From NCBI GenBank assembly GCA_036839715.1, contig DAITDU010000004.1, forward strand, positions 1 through 64,000: a DNA stretch of 64,000 bases. The letters are read 5' to 3'. The notes below the pieces were generated by a model that saw only the letters and a list, made by a program, of their open reading frames with translations, had not been told where the DNA came from and searched no databases. Source of the stretch: Thermocaproicibacter sp002410755. GTDB lineage: Bacteria; Bacillota; Clostridia; Oscillospirales; Acutalibacteraceae. The position numbers and the translations under genes were made by a program. This document shows positions 25,052 through 33,368 of this stretch, piece after piece (the first letter of the stretch is position 1; every line of letters starts with the position of its first letter).

Positions 25052-25597
25052 TTATTCCTTTTCCGGCTCCAATAAACCAAACCCGCCGTCTTTACGACGG
25101 TAAACAACATTAATTTCTTCTGTTTCTTCATTCCGAAACAAAAAGAACTGATGCTCCAGCAGGTACATCTGGAGGACCGCTTCCTCTACGTTCATCGGTT
25201 TTACAATGAAATGCTTGGTACGAACCGGCTTGAGTTCGTCTTCTTCTTCCGCATTTCCCCCACTTGCCTGACCGCCAAACAGAGCAGTAGCATCCACAGA
25301 GCGGATTTTCTTTCTCTGCTCCAGCCGTTCTTTATTCCTGCGGATCTGGCTAGCAAGAGAATCGATTGCCTCATCAAGGGCAACATTCATTTCCTTGAGC
25401 GTTGATTCTGCACGGTATATCATTCCACGGGAACAGATTGTAATCTCGACGGTCTGACGGTTTTTCTCCAAGGTAACGACAACTTTTGCTTCTGCGTCTT
25501 CCTCGAAGATTCGGTCAAAACGGGCAAGTTTTTTCTTTGCCAGCTCTTTGAAATTATCCCTGAGGCTAACCTTTCTTCCGACAATGATAACTTTCAT
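25052..25597 (-). CDS. hpf: Ribosome hibernation-promoting factor, long form
   Basis: The 181-residue protein has an N-terminal HPF/RaiA domain (MKVIIVGRKVSLRDNFKELA..., to about residue 100), a charged linker, and the C-terminal dimerisation domain (TKHFIVKPMNVEEAVLQMYL, HQFFLFRN) found only in long forms. It makes inactive 100S ribosome dimers in starving cells. A possible TATGAT -10 box lies upstream but no clear -35 was found. Confidence 0.95.
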   Translation of the reverse strand: MKVIIVGRKVSLRDNFKELAKKKLARFDRIFEEDAEAKVVVTLEKNRQTVEITICSRGMIYRAESTLKEMNVALDEAIDSLASQIRRNKERLEQRKKIRSVDATALFGGQASGGNAEEEDELKPVRTKHFIVKPMNVEEAVLQMYLLEHQFFLFRNEETEEINVVYRRKDGGFGLLEPEKE

Positions 25598-25665
25598 TTT
25601 GCCAGCTCCTTCCAGCGGGTTATTTTGTTCCCCGGATTCTTCTTTTTATCATACCACAAGATTGA

Positions 25666-26508
25666 TTAAATTACTACGGCTTTATGGCGTGTGACATGGC
25701 AACCCATATTTACAGCAAGCGGAAGGCCGGCAATATGGGTTGGATACTGCTCAATATTGACGGCAAGGGCCGTTGTAGAGCCGCCAAAGCCCTGCGGCCC
25801 CACGTTAAGGTCATTGACCGCGCGGAGCATACGCTCTTCCAGTTCCGCATAGAACGGATCGGAGTTGCGCTGGGAAACCGGGCGGCAAAGTGCTTTCTTT
25901 GCAAGCAGTGCGCACAGTTCAAAATCTCCGCCGATTCCCACTCCAAGCACAACAGGCGGGCAGGGCCGTCCACCCGCAAGCTTAACAGTATCCGTAACAA
26001 ACCCAATCAGGTCATCCACTGAAGCGGCAGGTGTAAACATTTTCAGCCGGCTCATGTTTTCGCTGCCAAATCCCTTTGGAGCAACTGTCAGCTTCAGGCG
26101 ATCACCCGGTACAAGGCTCGTATGCAACACGGCAGGTGTGTTATCCCCTGTGTTGCCCCTGCGGATTGGATCTGCGGCAACAGAGCAGCGGAGCAGGCCA
26201 TCCCGGTATCCGCGGCGAACCCCTTCATTGATTGCATCTTCAAACGAACCACCGGTAATATGAACTTCCTGGCCAACTTCTGCAAATATAACCGCCATAC
26301 CGGTATCCTGGCAAACAGGAAGATTCATTTCCCTAGCAGCATCCATATTGTCGCCAAGGCTGTCCAAAATAGAGCGGCCAATCGGTGAAGTCTCCTTTTT
26401 TGCAGCCTCATGGATACAGTGTTCAAGGTCTTCCGGCAAAATACGGTTTGCCTCTCCGCAAAGGCGCGCGACCTCTTCTGTAATCTGTTTGACATTGATT
26501 TCTCTCAT
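25666..26508 (-). CDS. Class I fumarate hydratase, alpha (N-terminal) subunit
   Basis: A 280-residue [4Fe-4S] hydro-lyase subunit (FumA/TtdA N-terminal type). The three cluster cysteines can be placed in LPVCQDTGMAVIF, GIGGDFELCALLAKKAL and VNMGCHVTRH. It interconverts fumarate and malate, or tartrate and oxaloacetate in TtdAB. Two-subunit enzymes need a beta subunit, normally the next gene, but here hpf follows and upstream is a non-coding stretch. The partner must be elsewhere or absent. Tartrate dehydratase remains an alternative. Confidence 0.88.
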   Translation of the reverse strand: MREINVKQITEEVARLCGEANRILPEDLEHCIHEAAKKETSPIGRSILDSLGDNMDAAREMNLPVCQDTGMAVIFAEVGQEVHITGGSFEDAINEGVRRGYRDGLLRCSVAADPIRRGNTGDNTPAVLHTSLVPGDRLKLTVAPKGFGSENMSRLKMFTPAASVDDLIGFVTDTVKLAGGRPCPPVVLGVGIGGDFELCALLAKKALCRPVSQRNSDPFYAELEERMLRAVNDLNVGPQGFGGSTTALAVNIEQYPTHIAGLPLAVNMGCHVTRHKAVVI

Positions 26509-26653
26509 ATTATTTTCCGCCTTTCCGGTTTAAGTTTTTAAGGCAGTTTTTTCCGCCCTTTTCCCATACTGCACCGCCCAGTCTGGCGCAGGCGAAAAAA
26601 AGTCTAGAGCATAAGGCATCCGCATCCAACGGTGACGCAGTACAGAAAGGATT

Positions 26654-26686
26654 CATAAAAAAAGCGGAGTGCAGGCACTCCGCAGA
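26654..26686 (-). terminator. Terminator after yabR
   Basis: Minus strand: GCGGAGTGC/GCACTCCGC stem followed by a run of seven T. It ends the sporulation/division operon. Confidence 0.88.
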
Positions 26687-26708
26687 ACTGGTACGCAGTC
26701 GGGAACAT

Positions 26709-27152
26709 CTATTTTGACTGATTTGAGCCACGCCTTGAAAATCCTCCGCGCTTAGACTCCATGCAGCGCTTCAGGTCGGACATCTTTTCATCGCTCGTCT
26801 GCTTAAACTTTGCCATCATGTCCTCAAAGGACTCCGGCTCATTCCTTCTTGAAGGTTGCCACACAAAGTTTCCCGGCCTTCCCGGACGGGAAACTGGTGG
26901 CCGGCCCGTGCGCGGGTTTTCATTGACGCGCTTGATGGAAAGACTGATTCTTCCTTCCGGCGTGATGTTTAGGACCTTTACTTTTACGACTTCGCCTACC
27001 TTCACATAGTCACGAATTTCCTTGACGAAAGTCGGGGCAACCTCTGAAATATGGACCATGCCCGTTTTACCTCCGGGAAGTTCCACAAAAGCCCCAAAAT
27101 TCGTGATGCCGGTTACTTTTCCCTCAACAATCGATCCAACCTCAAGCTGCAT
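26709..27152 (-). CDS. yabR: S1-domain RNA-binding protein YabR
   Basis: 147 residues. The first 75 form one S1 domain (VGSIVEGKVTGITNFGAFVEL, GMVHISEVA, VKVKVLNITPEGRISLSIKR); the rest is a basic, low-complexity tail. Position directly after divIC matches B. subtilis yabR. It is likely to bind RNA or ribosomes, though the biological role is not settled. A terminator closes the unit. Confidence 0.9.
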   Translation of the reverse strand: MQLEVGSIVEGKVTGITNFGAFVELPGGKTGMVHISEVAPTFVKEIRDYVKVGEVVKVKVLNITPEGRISLSIKRVNENPRTGRPPVSRPGRPGNFVWQPSRRNEPESFEDMMAKFKQTSDEKMSDLKRCMESKRGGFSRRGSNQSK

Positions 27153-27182
27153 AAATTAGTAATTTCCTCCTCAGCACAGATT

Positions 27183-28013
27183 TCATTTTCCGGCTATATT
27201 TACATAAACGCGTTCGCCCGGCTTTGAATAGCCAAGCTCTTCGCGTGCTGTTTTTTCCATGTAGGCACTGTTTCCTTTTCCAACATCATCTTTCAGTTCT
27301 TCATTTTTGATTTCCTGAATCTGAATCTGCTGATTGACTGCAGAAAGCTGCTGTTTCTTAGCAGAGATAACAGACTGCTGCTGAATCAGCAGGACAAGAA
27401 CATATATGGAAAAGACAAGGACTGCAAAGCGCAACAGAAAACTCTTTTTCCTTTTCCTTTTTTCCGTTTTGCCCTCAATAACCTTCATTTTTCTGCGCGC
27501 CTTCTTCCGACTAAACGGGTGCTTTTTCCACTTCCCGCCCTTATTACGATAATTATACACTACCAGAGGGCTATGTTTCAAGCTCTTTTTCTGATTTTGG
27601 AGCCGTTTTTGACCAGAACGAATGAATTTTTTTATCTGTTTGCCCAGTTTGGACGCCGCAGCATGGAGACGGGCGCCTGCGGGGTCAAAAACTTTACGGT
27701 AAAGAAAGCCAAAAAGTTTCCGAAAAAGGAAAACTGTTACGCGGCCGATTGTTTCGTGCCAGGCAAACCAGCCAAGCACTTCGCCGGTAAACAGGTAAAT
27801 CCGCAGTTCACCAAAGCAAACGCCAAGATCTATGAAAAATGTAAAATATGCAGCCAGGATCATATAAATGAAATCCTGGAAAAAAACGGCTCGTTTCCCC
27901 GACCGGAAAACGGCACGCCAGATACGGAGCACATCATAAACAGCGCTTAGAAGCACTCCTGTCACAAAGAAAGCCAAAAAGCCCACCGCAGGAGAAACGA
28001 GGCTGCTGTTCAC
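27183..28013 (-). CDS. YabQ-DivIC: spore cortex protein and septum initiator in one frame
   Basis: One 276-residue frame. Residues 1-110 are YabQ-like: three hydrophobic stretches, AVYDVLRIWRAVF and FFIDLGVCFGELRIY, followed by a basic cytoplasmic stretch. Residues 176-276 look like a complete DivIC/FtsB protein: basic start MKVIEGKTEKRKRKK, one membrane helix (LRFAVLVFSIYVLVLLI), a coiled coil, then TAREELGYSKPGERVYV. In B. subtilis these are two genes, yabQ and divIC, in this order. No stop separates them here. An internal ATG at 27488 with AAGAAGG 11 bases before it could start DivIC on its own (27183-27488). YabQ is needed for cortex formation, DivIC for division. Confidence 0.82.
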   Translation of the reverse strand: MNSSLVSPAVGFLAFFVTGVLLSAVYDVLRIWRAVFRSGKRAVFFQDFIYMILAAYFTFFIDLGVCFGELRIYLFTGEVLGWFAWHETIGRVTVFLFRKLFGFLYRKVFDPAGARLHAAASKLGKQIKKFIRSGQKRLQNQKKSLKHSPLVVYNYRNKGGKWKKHPFSRKKARRKMKVIEGKTEKRKRKKSFLLRFAVLVFSIYVLVLLIQQQSVISAKKQQLSAVNQQIQIQEIKNEELKDDVGKGNSAYMEKTAREELGYSKPGERVYVNIAGK

Positions 28014-28027
28014 ACCGCCTCACTCCC

Positions 28028-28336
28028 CTACTTAAACAGTCTGGCAAACACTCCGTTCCCGGAAGAACGGTTTTCCGTGTAGGTAACTGAAACGATTTCA
28101 CCGTCAAGGGTAAGTTCTCCGGTGTCCAGATTCAGTTTGCTGATATGGAGTTTGGAGCCATGGACAGTCATATCACCGAGATCCGTAGAAGCCACAACGG
28201 TTTCGTCATTGAAGCTGTCTACGTTGGAGACACCTGTAGCCGTCAGGGTTTTCCGATTTTCTATAATTAGGCTGTGCGGCATTTTAACATTTTTCTGCTC
28301 TGCCGGCTTCGGCTGTACTGTTGTCTGTTCCTTCAT
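28028..28336 (-). CDS. yabP: Sporulation protein YabP
   Basis: 102 residues of the YabP/YqfC family: MPHSLIIENRKTLTATGVSNVDSF, then ASTDLGDMTVHGSKLHISKLNLDTGEL, a repeating beta pattern. YabP is made in the mother cell and needed for spore coat/cortex assembly. It follows rqcP and lies 14 bases before yabQ, as in Bacillus. GGGAGG precedes the ATG. Confidence 0.92.
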   Translation of the reverse strand: MKEQTTVQPKPAEQKNVKMPHSLIIENRKTLTATGVSNVDSFNDETVVASTDLGDMTVHGSKLHISKLNLDTGELTLDGEIVSVTYTENRSSGNGVFARLFK

Positions 28337-28438
28337 GGCAGTCCCTCCCGCATTTACCTTTTTATGTCTATGCGGGTACAGGGCGACATATTCGGCCGAA
28401 GCACAGATGCTGCGAATCCTACCACACCTTAAAAGTGG

Positions 28439-28699
28439 TTATTCCGCCTTGCCTTTCTCCGGCAGGATTTCATACATGGACGACGCATCCGACTTTGTTG
28501 CATACTCATCGGTGCTGACAACTCTCGCACGCATGGCATGGGTACCAAGCGAAACAGCAATAACGTCGCCCGGTTTCACTTCATAAGACGCACGTGCAGG
28601 TTTGTTGTTCACCATAACGCGGCCCGTATCGCAGGCTTCATTTGCAACAGTGCGCCGTTTCATCAGCCGTGATACTTTTAAGTACTTGTCAAGTCTCAT
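28439..28699 (-). CDS. rqcP: S4-domain RNA-binding protein RqcP (YabO)
   Basis: 86 residues with a single S4 domain at the N-terminus (MRLDKYLKVSRLMKRRTVANEACDTGRVMVNNKPA). Order next to yabP identifies it as YabO/RqcP, a partner of RqcH in adding alanine tails to nascent chains on stalled 50S subunits. It is preceded by the hup terminator, so its transcription may depend on read-through or its own start. Confidence 0.92.
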   Translation of the reverse strand: MRLDKYLKVSRLMKRRTVANEACDTGRVMVNNKPARASYEVKPGDVIAVSLGTHAMRARVVSTDEYATKSDASSMYEILPEKGKAE

Positions 28700-28716
28700 A
28701 AGGATCCCCCCTCTCC

Positions 28717-28766
28717 CTTAAAAAAGTCCAGGGTTGCAGCAAAGCACAGCTTTGCTGCAACCCCTT
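28717..28766 (-). terminator. Terminator after hup
   Basis: Perfect 15-bp stem (28731-28745 with 28749-28763) around a three-base loop, followed on the minus strand by GGACTTTTTTAAG. Confidence 0.85.
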
Positions 28767-28790
28767 CCCTCTGCTTCCGGGCAGTAACTC

Positions 28791-29081
28791 TTACTTCTTT
28801 TTTGCGGATGCTGCTGTGGCATCCTTAAATGCCTTTCCAGCCTTAAAAGCAGGGACACGAGATGCAGGAATCGTAATCGGGGTATTGGTGCGGGGATCGC
28901 GTCCCTGACGTGCACTGCGGCTGTGAAGCTCAAAAGTTCCAAAGCCGACAATCTGCACTTTCTCATCTTTTGCTACAGTTTTTACAACCGTATCAAGCAT
29001 AGCATTGACAGCTTTATCAGCATCTTTCTTGGAAATTCCGGCCTCGTCGGCAACAACAGAAATCAATTCGGTCTTATTCAT
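28791..29081 (-). CDS. hup: DNA-binding protein HU
   Basis: 96-residue nucleoid protein (MNKTELISVVADEAGISKKDADKAV, VGFGTFELHSRSARQGRDPRT, ASRVPAFKAGKAFKDA) with an alanine/lysine tail. It bends DNA and compacts the chromosome. In Clostridia it is commonly found between mazG and rqcP, as here. GGAGG lies upstream of the ATG. Confidence 0.97.
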   Translation of the reverse strand: MNKTELISVVADEAGISKKDADKAVNAMLDTVVKTVAKDEKVQIVGFGTFELHSRSARQGRDPRTNTPITIPASRVPAFKAGKAFKDATAASAKKK

Positions 29082-29100
29082 ACTTCTTAACCTCCGTCTT

Positions 29101-29868
29101 TTATTTATTCAACAGCGAATGCTGAGAATTCAAAACAGGATCGGGATTGGTTTCGTGCGCCGCTTGTTCAAAACTACGGATAAATTTCTCACAGCACACG
29201 GCCAGTGCTTCTTCAGATTCAACCCCAAGACTCTCTGCCACACCGGCTGACGCAAAGAGAAGCTTTCCAACTGCTTCCAGCTTTTCGCCCTTCCCGACTG
29301 ATTCCGGCAGCTTCCGGATTCCTTCTGCTGCCTTCTGAACTTCCGCAAGCGGTTTCAGCCTGTCCGACTTTTTGTCAGCCGACCGACTGGCCTTGCGTCT
29401 CAGTTTCTGGGCACGCATCAAAGCCGGCAGTGCAGGAGAAACTCCGCGGAGCACTTCTGAAATTGTCGTCCGGCCCTTGGAACGGGCCTTAATTGCTTCC
29501 CAGTTTGTGAGGACATCACCAGTATCTTTTATGGACACATTGCCGAAAACATGCGGGTGACGCTCAATCAGCTTTTTGGAAATGCCATCCACCACATCGG
29601 AGAAATCAAACCTTCCGGCTTCCTCCTCCAGCTGTGCATGAAAAACCACCTGGAACAAAACATCGCCTAATTCTTCCTGGAGGAGTGCTTCATCGTCGTT
29701 GTCAATCGCCTCAACAGCTTCGTAAGCTTCTTCAATCATATTGTTGCGGATTGAATGATGCGTTTGAGTGCGATCCCATGGACACCCTTCCGGGGACCGA
29801 AGGATCTCCATAATCCGCAGCAGATCTTCCATTGTGTACTTTTCTTTCCGGTTGAATTGCAAAATCAT
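29101..29868 (-). CDS. mazG: Nucleoside triphosphate pyrophosphohydrolase MazG
   Basis: About 255 residues with two MazG domains. The first has the metal motif EEAYEAVEAID and EELGDVLFQVVFHAQLEEE; the weaker second runs from about residue 150. It hydrolyses (d)NTPs to monophosphates and cleans aberrant nucleotides. The ATG at 29868 is chosen because GGAGG lies 4 bases upstream; ten more codons up to 29898 are open but unlike the family. Equivalent to the MazG half of B. subtilis YabN; the tetrapyrrole-methylase half is missing. Confidence 0.92.
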   Translation of the reverse strand: MILQFNRKEKYTMEDLLRIMEILRSPEGCPWDRTQTHHSIRNNMIEEAYEAVEAIDNDDEALLQEELGDVLFQVVFHAQLEEEAGRFDFSDVVDGISKKLIERHPHVFGNVSIKDTGDVLTNWEAIKARSKGRTTISEVLRGVSPALPALMRAQKLRRKASRSADKKSDRLKPLAEVQKAAEGIRKLPESVGKGEKLEAVGKLLFASAGVAESLGVESEEALAVCCEKFIRSFEQAAHETNPDPVLNSQHSLLNK

Positions 29869-29907
29869 GCAACCTCCGTCCCGATAAATTTGGGACACGT
29901 CATTATT

Positions 29908-31674
29908 TTACCTTATCCAATTATGTTTTTCAAGTATTTTCAGGATTTTTTGTCCTCTTGGCAGCATCACAACATCATGTTTATTAAGTGCGTGGAACCG
30001 AAGGATGCAAACAAAGTACAGAAAAATGGAAAGCAGGATGGCAAAACAGACTGCAACTTTCTGAGAAATGAATCCGGTTGCGAAGTGGAAAATGACCCAC
30101 GAAAAGCCGATACTCACAGCAGAAGCAAGAAGCGGTTTGAAGAAAATTGCGAAGTAATTGACGTGAATCTTTGTAACACGCCAAAGCCAGTAAAGTGCCA
30201 TCACAGTTGTAATCAGGTAGCAGAGCAGGGTACCGGTCCCTGCGCCAAGCACGTTGATGCTTGGAATGCCGACCAGGACATAGTTGGTAATCAGTTTCAC
30301 TACAAGCCCTGCGGCAACCAGCTTAACAGGGATATCCACCCGGCCGACTGCCTGAAGCATACTGTCAATCGGGGTCTCCGTCGCGGCAAAAGCCGAGGCA
30401 AGTCCAAGGATGATAAGGATTCTTCCGATAATAGCCGGGCCCTGGTCAGCGCTCGGGTAGATCAGCGCTGCAATGGGCATTGCAAAAACCGAAAGCCCGA
30501 TTCCACTTGGAATAGTAATCAGCGAGACTGTGCGGAGTACGGTTTCCATGCTGCGGCGCAGCCGTTTCGAGTCTCCGCTCGTCCACGCTTCCGTCACATT
30601 GGGCAGTGCACTCACGCCGAAAGCCTGTGTAAAGGCAGGCACCAGCAGAAAAAGGTTCGATGCATTGACAAAGCATCCGTAAAGGAATGCAGCCAGATTG
30701 GTAGAGTTCAGGAATTCCTTTGGGATAATTCCTTTGTACATATTGATTAGAGAAGATGAGTCCGCAGAAAGCAGGTCATTGATGCGCCCCTGCAGGAGGG
30801 TACTGTCCACAAGGGAAGAAAGATTGATAACCAAGGAACCGATTGCTACTGGAATTGCCGTGCGGACCAGGGTCGAAGTTGTCTTCCGCATGGTAAGCGG
30901 GCGCGGGGACTGCAGCAGCATTTCATGTGTGATGCCGTCACCGTTTTTCTTATGGTAGAAAAGCAGGAAAAGGAAGCCAAACAGGCCGCCAAGCGTCACA
31001 CCGAAAATCGCTCCGGCAGCCGCGTAGGGCAGCGTGGCAATTTTCGCATATTTTACGTCTTTTACCCTGATACCGTAAACGGTTCCGCTCTGGGCAAATT
31101 CTTCCAGGCCAGATTTGACAATCACATAGGCTGCCGTCAGGCCGAAAACCAATTTGCAGAATGACTCGATAACCTCGCTGATTGCCGTCGGCGTCATATT
31201 GCGCAGGCCCTCATAGTACCCGCGGTAAATGGACATCATGCTGGCAAAGAAAGCCGCCGGCGCAATGGCGTAAATAGCAGGCAAAGCATTTTGGGCATTC
31301 CCGCGCATGGCAAACTGGGTATACGGGCGGGCCAGAATGAGCATCAGCGAAAACGACAAAATACCCAGTAAGAGGAAAATCCGAATGGATGCACGGTGAA
31401 TCTGTCGGATGTTACGATAATTCCCACGGCAGTAGCTCTCTGAAACAAGTCGGGAAATTGCAATCGGGAACCCAGCCGTTGCCACACTGAACATGGGAGC
31501 GTAAAGCGCATAGGCCGTACCGAAATAACCATTGCCGAGGGAAGTAATAATCCATGAAAGCGGTATTTTATAAACTGCTCCGAGTATTTTTTCAATTGCA
31601 ATCGCAACGACGAGGATTAGGGCACCGTGCAGGAAACTCTGGCGCTGCATCTTGCCCTCTTTTTTCCGTTCCAT
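29908..31674 (-). CDS. spoVB: SpoVB-type lipid-linked oligosaccharide flippase (MOP superfamily)
   Basis: About 588 residues with some 14 hydrophobic segments throughout and the family N-terminus QSFLHGALILVVAIAIEKILGA..., GYFGTAYALYAP and GFPIAISRLVSES. The position at the head of mazG-hup-rqcP-yabPQ matches spoVB, needed for spore cortex synthesis; the class moves lipid II or related glycolipids. ATG 31674 (GGAAG at 8 bases) is chosen; ATG 31650 is also possible. The frame is open to 31785 but has no signal there. Confidence 0.88.
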   Translation of the reverse strand: MERKKEGKMQRQSFLHGALILVVAIAIEKILGAVYKIPLSWIITSLGNGYFGTAYALYAPMFSVATAGFPIAISRLVSESYCRGNYRNIRQIHRASIRIFLLLGILSFSLMLILARPYTQFAMRGNAQNALPAIYAIAPAAFFASMMSIYRGYYEGLRNMTPTAISEVIESFCKLVFGLTAAYVIVKSGLEEFAQSGTVYGIRVKDVKYAKIATLPYAAAGAIFGVTLGGLFGFLFLLFYHKKNGDGITHEMLLQSPRPLTMRKTTSTLVRTAIPVAIGSLVINLSSLVDSTLLQGRINDLLSADSSSLINMYKGIIPKEFLNSTNLAAFLYGCFVNASNLFLLVPAFTQAFGVSALPNVTEAWTSGDSKRLRRSMETVLRTVSLITIPSGIGLSVFAMPIAALIYPSADQGPAIIGRILIILGLASAFAATETPIDSMLQAVGRVDIPVKLVAAGLVVKLITNYVLVGIPSINVLGAGTGTLLCYLITTVMALYWLWRVTKIHVNYFAIFFKPLLASAVSIGFSWVIFHFATGFISQKVAVCFAILLSIFLYFVCILRFHALNKHDVVMLPRGQKILKILEKHNWIR

Positions 31675-31767
31675 CGCAACACTTCCGTTCTTTCCTGTAA
31701 GTTTATGCCACATGTTAAGTGCTTTATGTTCTAGCCGAAAAAACAATCTGACCGAAAAGCTGCCAAA

Positions 31768-31800
31768 AGAAAAGAGGAGGCACAACCCTCCCCTTTCCCT
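31768..31800 (-). terminator. Terminator after the zinc-ribbon gene
   Basis: Minus strand GGGGAGG/CCTCCTC hairpin with a six-base loop, then TTTTCTTTT. Confidence 0.65.
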
Positions 31801-31824
31801 CCAAACTTATTTTCTAGGGCAATG

Positions 31825-32280
31825 TCATTTTTCAGGTGTTTTCTCGTCCGGTTTCTCCGCGCCAGGCGCTGGTTCTTCTTTTTGCCCGGCCTCTTCAGGC
31901 GCTGCGTTCTCCGACTTGTCTTCAAACAGCCTGTGGCCGCACTTGCTGCAGAAAATAGCATCCTGAGAATTCTCTTCTCCGCAGTATCCACAGACGACTT
32001 TCGCATGGGCGGCGACAAGCTGCATGTTTATTGCTTCAAGTTGCTCCATCAGTTCATCAATTTCCGCCGAGGAAGAAACAATTTTCTCGGCAGGATCGGA
32101 ACCGGTTTTATGGGCATCATACACTGAGCGGCCAAGTGACTGGAACTTTCTGTTAATTTCACCGTTGAGGTCCGCAGCACTGATGCGGAGTTTTGAAAGG
32201 TCCACCAGTTTCGAGGCCTTTTTCCCGACGGCATTTGCTGCGGATTTGGCATTGACAATCATATCGTCGAACATACTCAT
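31825..32280 (-). CDS. Zinc-ribbon protein with helical N-terminus, unknown function
   Basis: About 151 residues. The N-terminal 90 are helical, probably coiled coil (VGKKASKLVDLSKLRI, INRKFQSLGRSVYDAHK). They are followed by one zinc ribbon with two CxxC pairs (CGYCGEENSQDAIFCSKCGH) and an acidic/proline-rich disordered tail. ATG 32280 has GGGAG 9 bases upstream. It has its own promoter and terminator. Similar small proteins are common in Clostridia but their role is not known to me. Confidence 0.75.
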   Translation of the reverse strand: MSMFDDMIVNAKSAANAVGKKASKLVDLSKLRISAADLNGEINRKFQSLGRSVYDAHKTGSDPAEKIVSSSAEIDELMEQLEAINMQLVAAHAKVVCGYCGEENSQDAIFCSKCGHRLFEDKSENAAPEEAGQKEEPAPGAEKPDEKTPEK

Positions 32281-32318
32281 AACAGCACACTCCCTTTTGT
32301 CTTTCTTTTTCAATTATT

Positions 32319-32347
32319 ATGTTACGAAGCACCCTTAAAAATGTCAA
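32319..32347 (-). promoter_or_regulatory. Promoter for the zinc-ribbon gene
   Basis: Minus strand TTGACA (32342-32347), 17-base spacer, TAACAT (32319-32324). Confidence 0.6.
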
Positions 32348-32396
32348 AAGCACAACCACTTATAATTAGAAATTATACCATGGGGCATGGAAAATA

Positions 32397-33368
32397 TCAA
32401 CTCATATCCATACCTCCGCCAATGAATTCACGAATTATGGAGTCTCTCGGGACAAGCGCCGGATCAATCGGCGCAAAAAGCGAAACCGCATCCGCAAGTT
32501 TTCTAGACAGCGCATAGTTCGGGCTGTCTTTGGGAACCTCTGAAAGCAGCTCCAGGGCTTTTCCGCGCAGGACGCAGAGCTCATATTCGTGAAAAGAATT
32601 GATTGTCATATCGGCGTCTTTCCGGAATGGCTTAATAAACCTGCATTCTCCGCGGAGAACATTGGGCCACATGGAAAGTGTATTGTCCGGTCCCGTTTTG
32701 CGGGAATTGTAATCGCGCACAATCCGGCGTAGAAGGCGGACATCATGCGCTCTGAGGAGCAGTTTGCCGCTGCCGCCAACAATCCCCTGCTTAACACTGA
32801 TATAAATGCGGTGCAGGTGAAGCTCCGGAAGGGTACGGATTAGCTCCGGGTTCAGGGCATGGATTCCTTCCACTACAGCTACATCCCGCTCACCAAGGAT
32901 AACTTGTCTGCGGTGCGGGTAACGGACATGCTGCTCAAAGTCGAAAACAGGCATTTCACAGCGGTTTTTTCCTACAAGCTCACCAAGGCACCGGCGGACT
33001 TCCTCCACATCCAGAGCCTCAAGACATTCGTAGTCGTGGCTGCCGTCCGGCAGGACTGGAGCAAGATTTTCACCCCGGTAGAAATCATCGAGGGAAATGC
33101 TGACACTTCCAACGCCTTCCTGTCTGAGCGCCCGTTTCAGCAGATGTGCCGTTGTTGTCTTTCCGCTGCTGGAGGGGCCGGCAATCATGACAAGCCTGCT
33201 TATTGGCTTTTCACCTGCAATACGCCTTGCGATTGATTCAATATTTTCTCTATAGCTTTTTTCCGAACGCTCCACAAACCCGGCAGGGTCTTTGCGGACA
33301 GCTTCATTGATTCCCTCCAGGCAGTTGCAGTAGCAGATGTATTCACCTGTGCCGTCCAATTGATTCAT
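32397..33368 (-). CDS. Uridine kinase-like nucleoside kinase
   Basis: A 323-residue P-loop kinase of the PRK/uridine kinase superfamily: Walker A GPSSSGKTTTA, substrate block SISLDDFYRGENL, then VAVVEGIHALNP and RRIVRDYNSR. It is longer than Udk (about 210 residues), with a helical N-terminal extension and a C-terminal domain, as in the TM0751-like kinases of Clostridia. The natural substrate (uridine/cytidine or another nucleoside) is unsure. It overlaps the end of hemZ by 26 bases, making it the last gene of the recJ-relA operon. Confidence 0.85.
   Translation of the reverse strand: MNQLDGTGEYICYCNCLEGINEAVRKDPAGFVERSEKSYRENIESIARRIAGEKPISRLVMIAGPSSSGKTTTAHLLKRALRQEGVGSVSISLDDFYRGENLAPVLPDGSHDYECLEALDVEEVRRCLGELVGKNRCEMPVFDFEQHVRYPHRRQVILGERDVAVVEGIHALNPELIRTLPELHLHRIYISVKQGIVGGSGKLLLRAHDVRLLRRIVRDYNSRKTGPDNTLSMWPNVLRGECRFIKPFRKDADMTINSFHEYELCVLRGKALELLSEVPKDSPNYALSRKLADAVSLFAPIDPALVPRDSIIREFIGGGMDMS

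Noticed and set aside
29755..30750. 331-codon plus-strand frame
   Set aside because: Antisense to spoVB and mazG with a composition typical of antisense membrane genes.
31674..31740. Possible sigma-E-like promoter (CATAAAC-type -10) before spoVB
   Set aside because: The -10 resembles the sporulation consensus, but the -35 match is only three bases, so it cannot be called from sequence alone.
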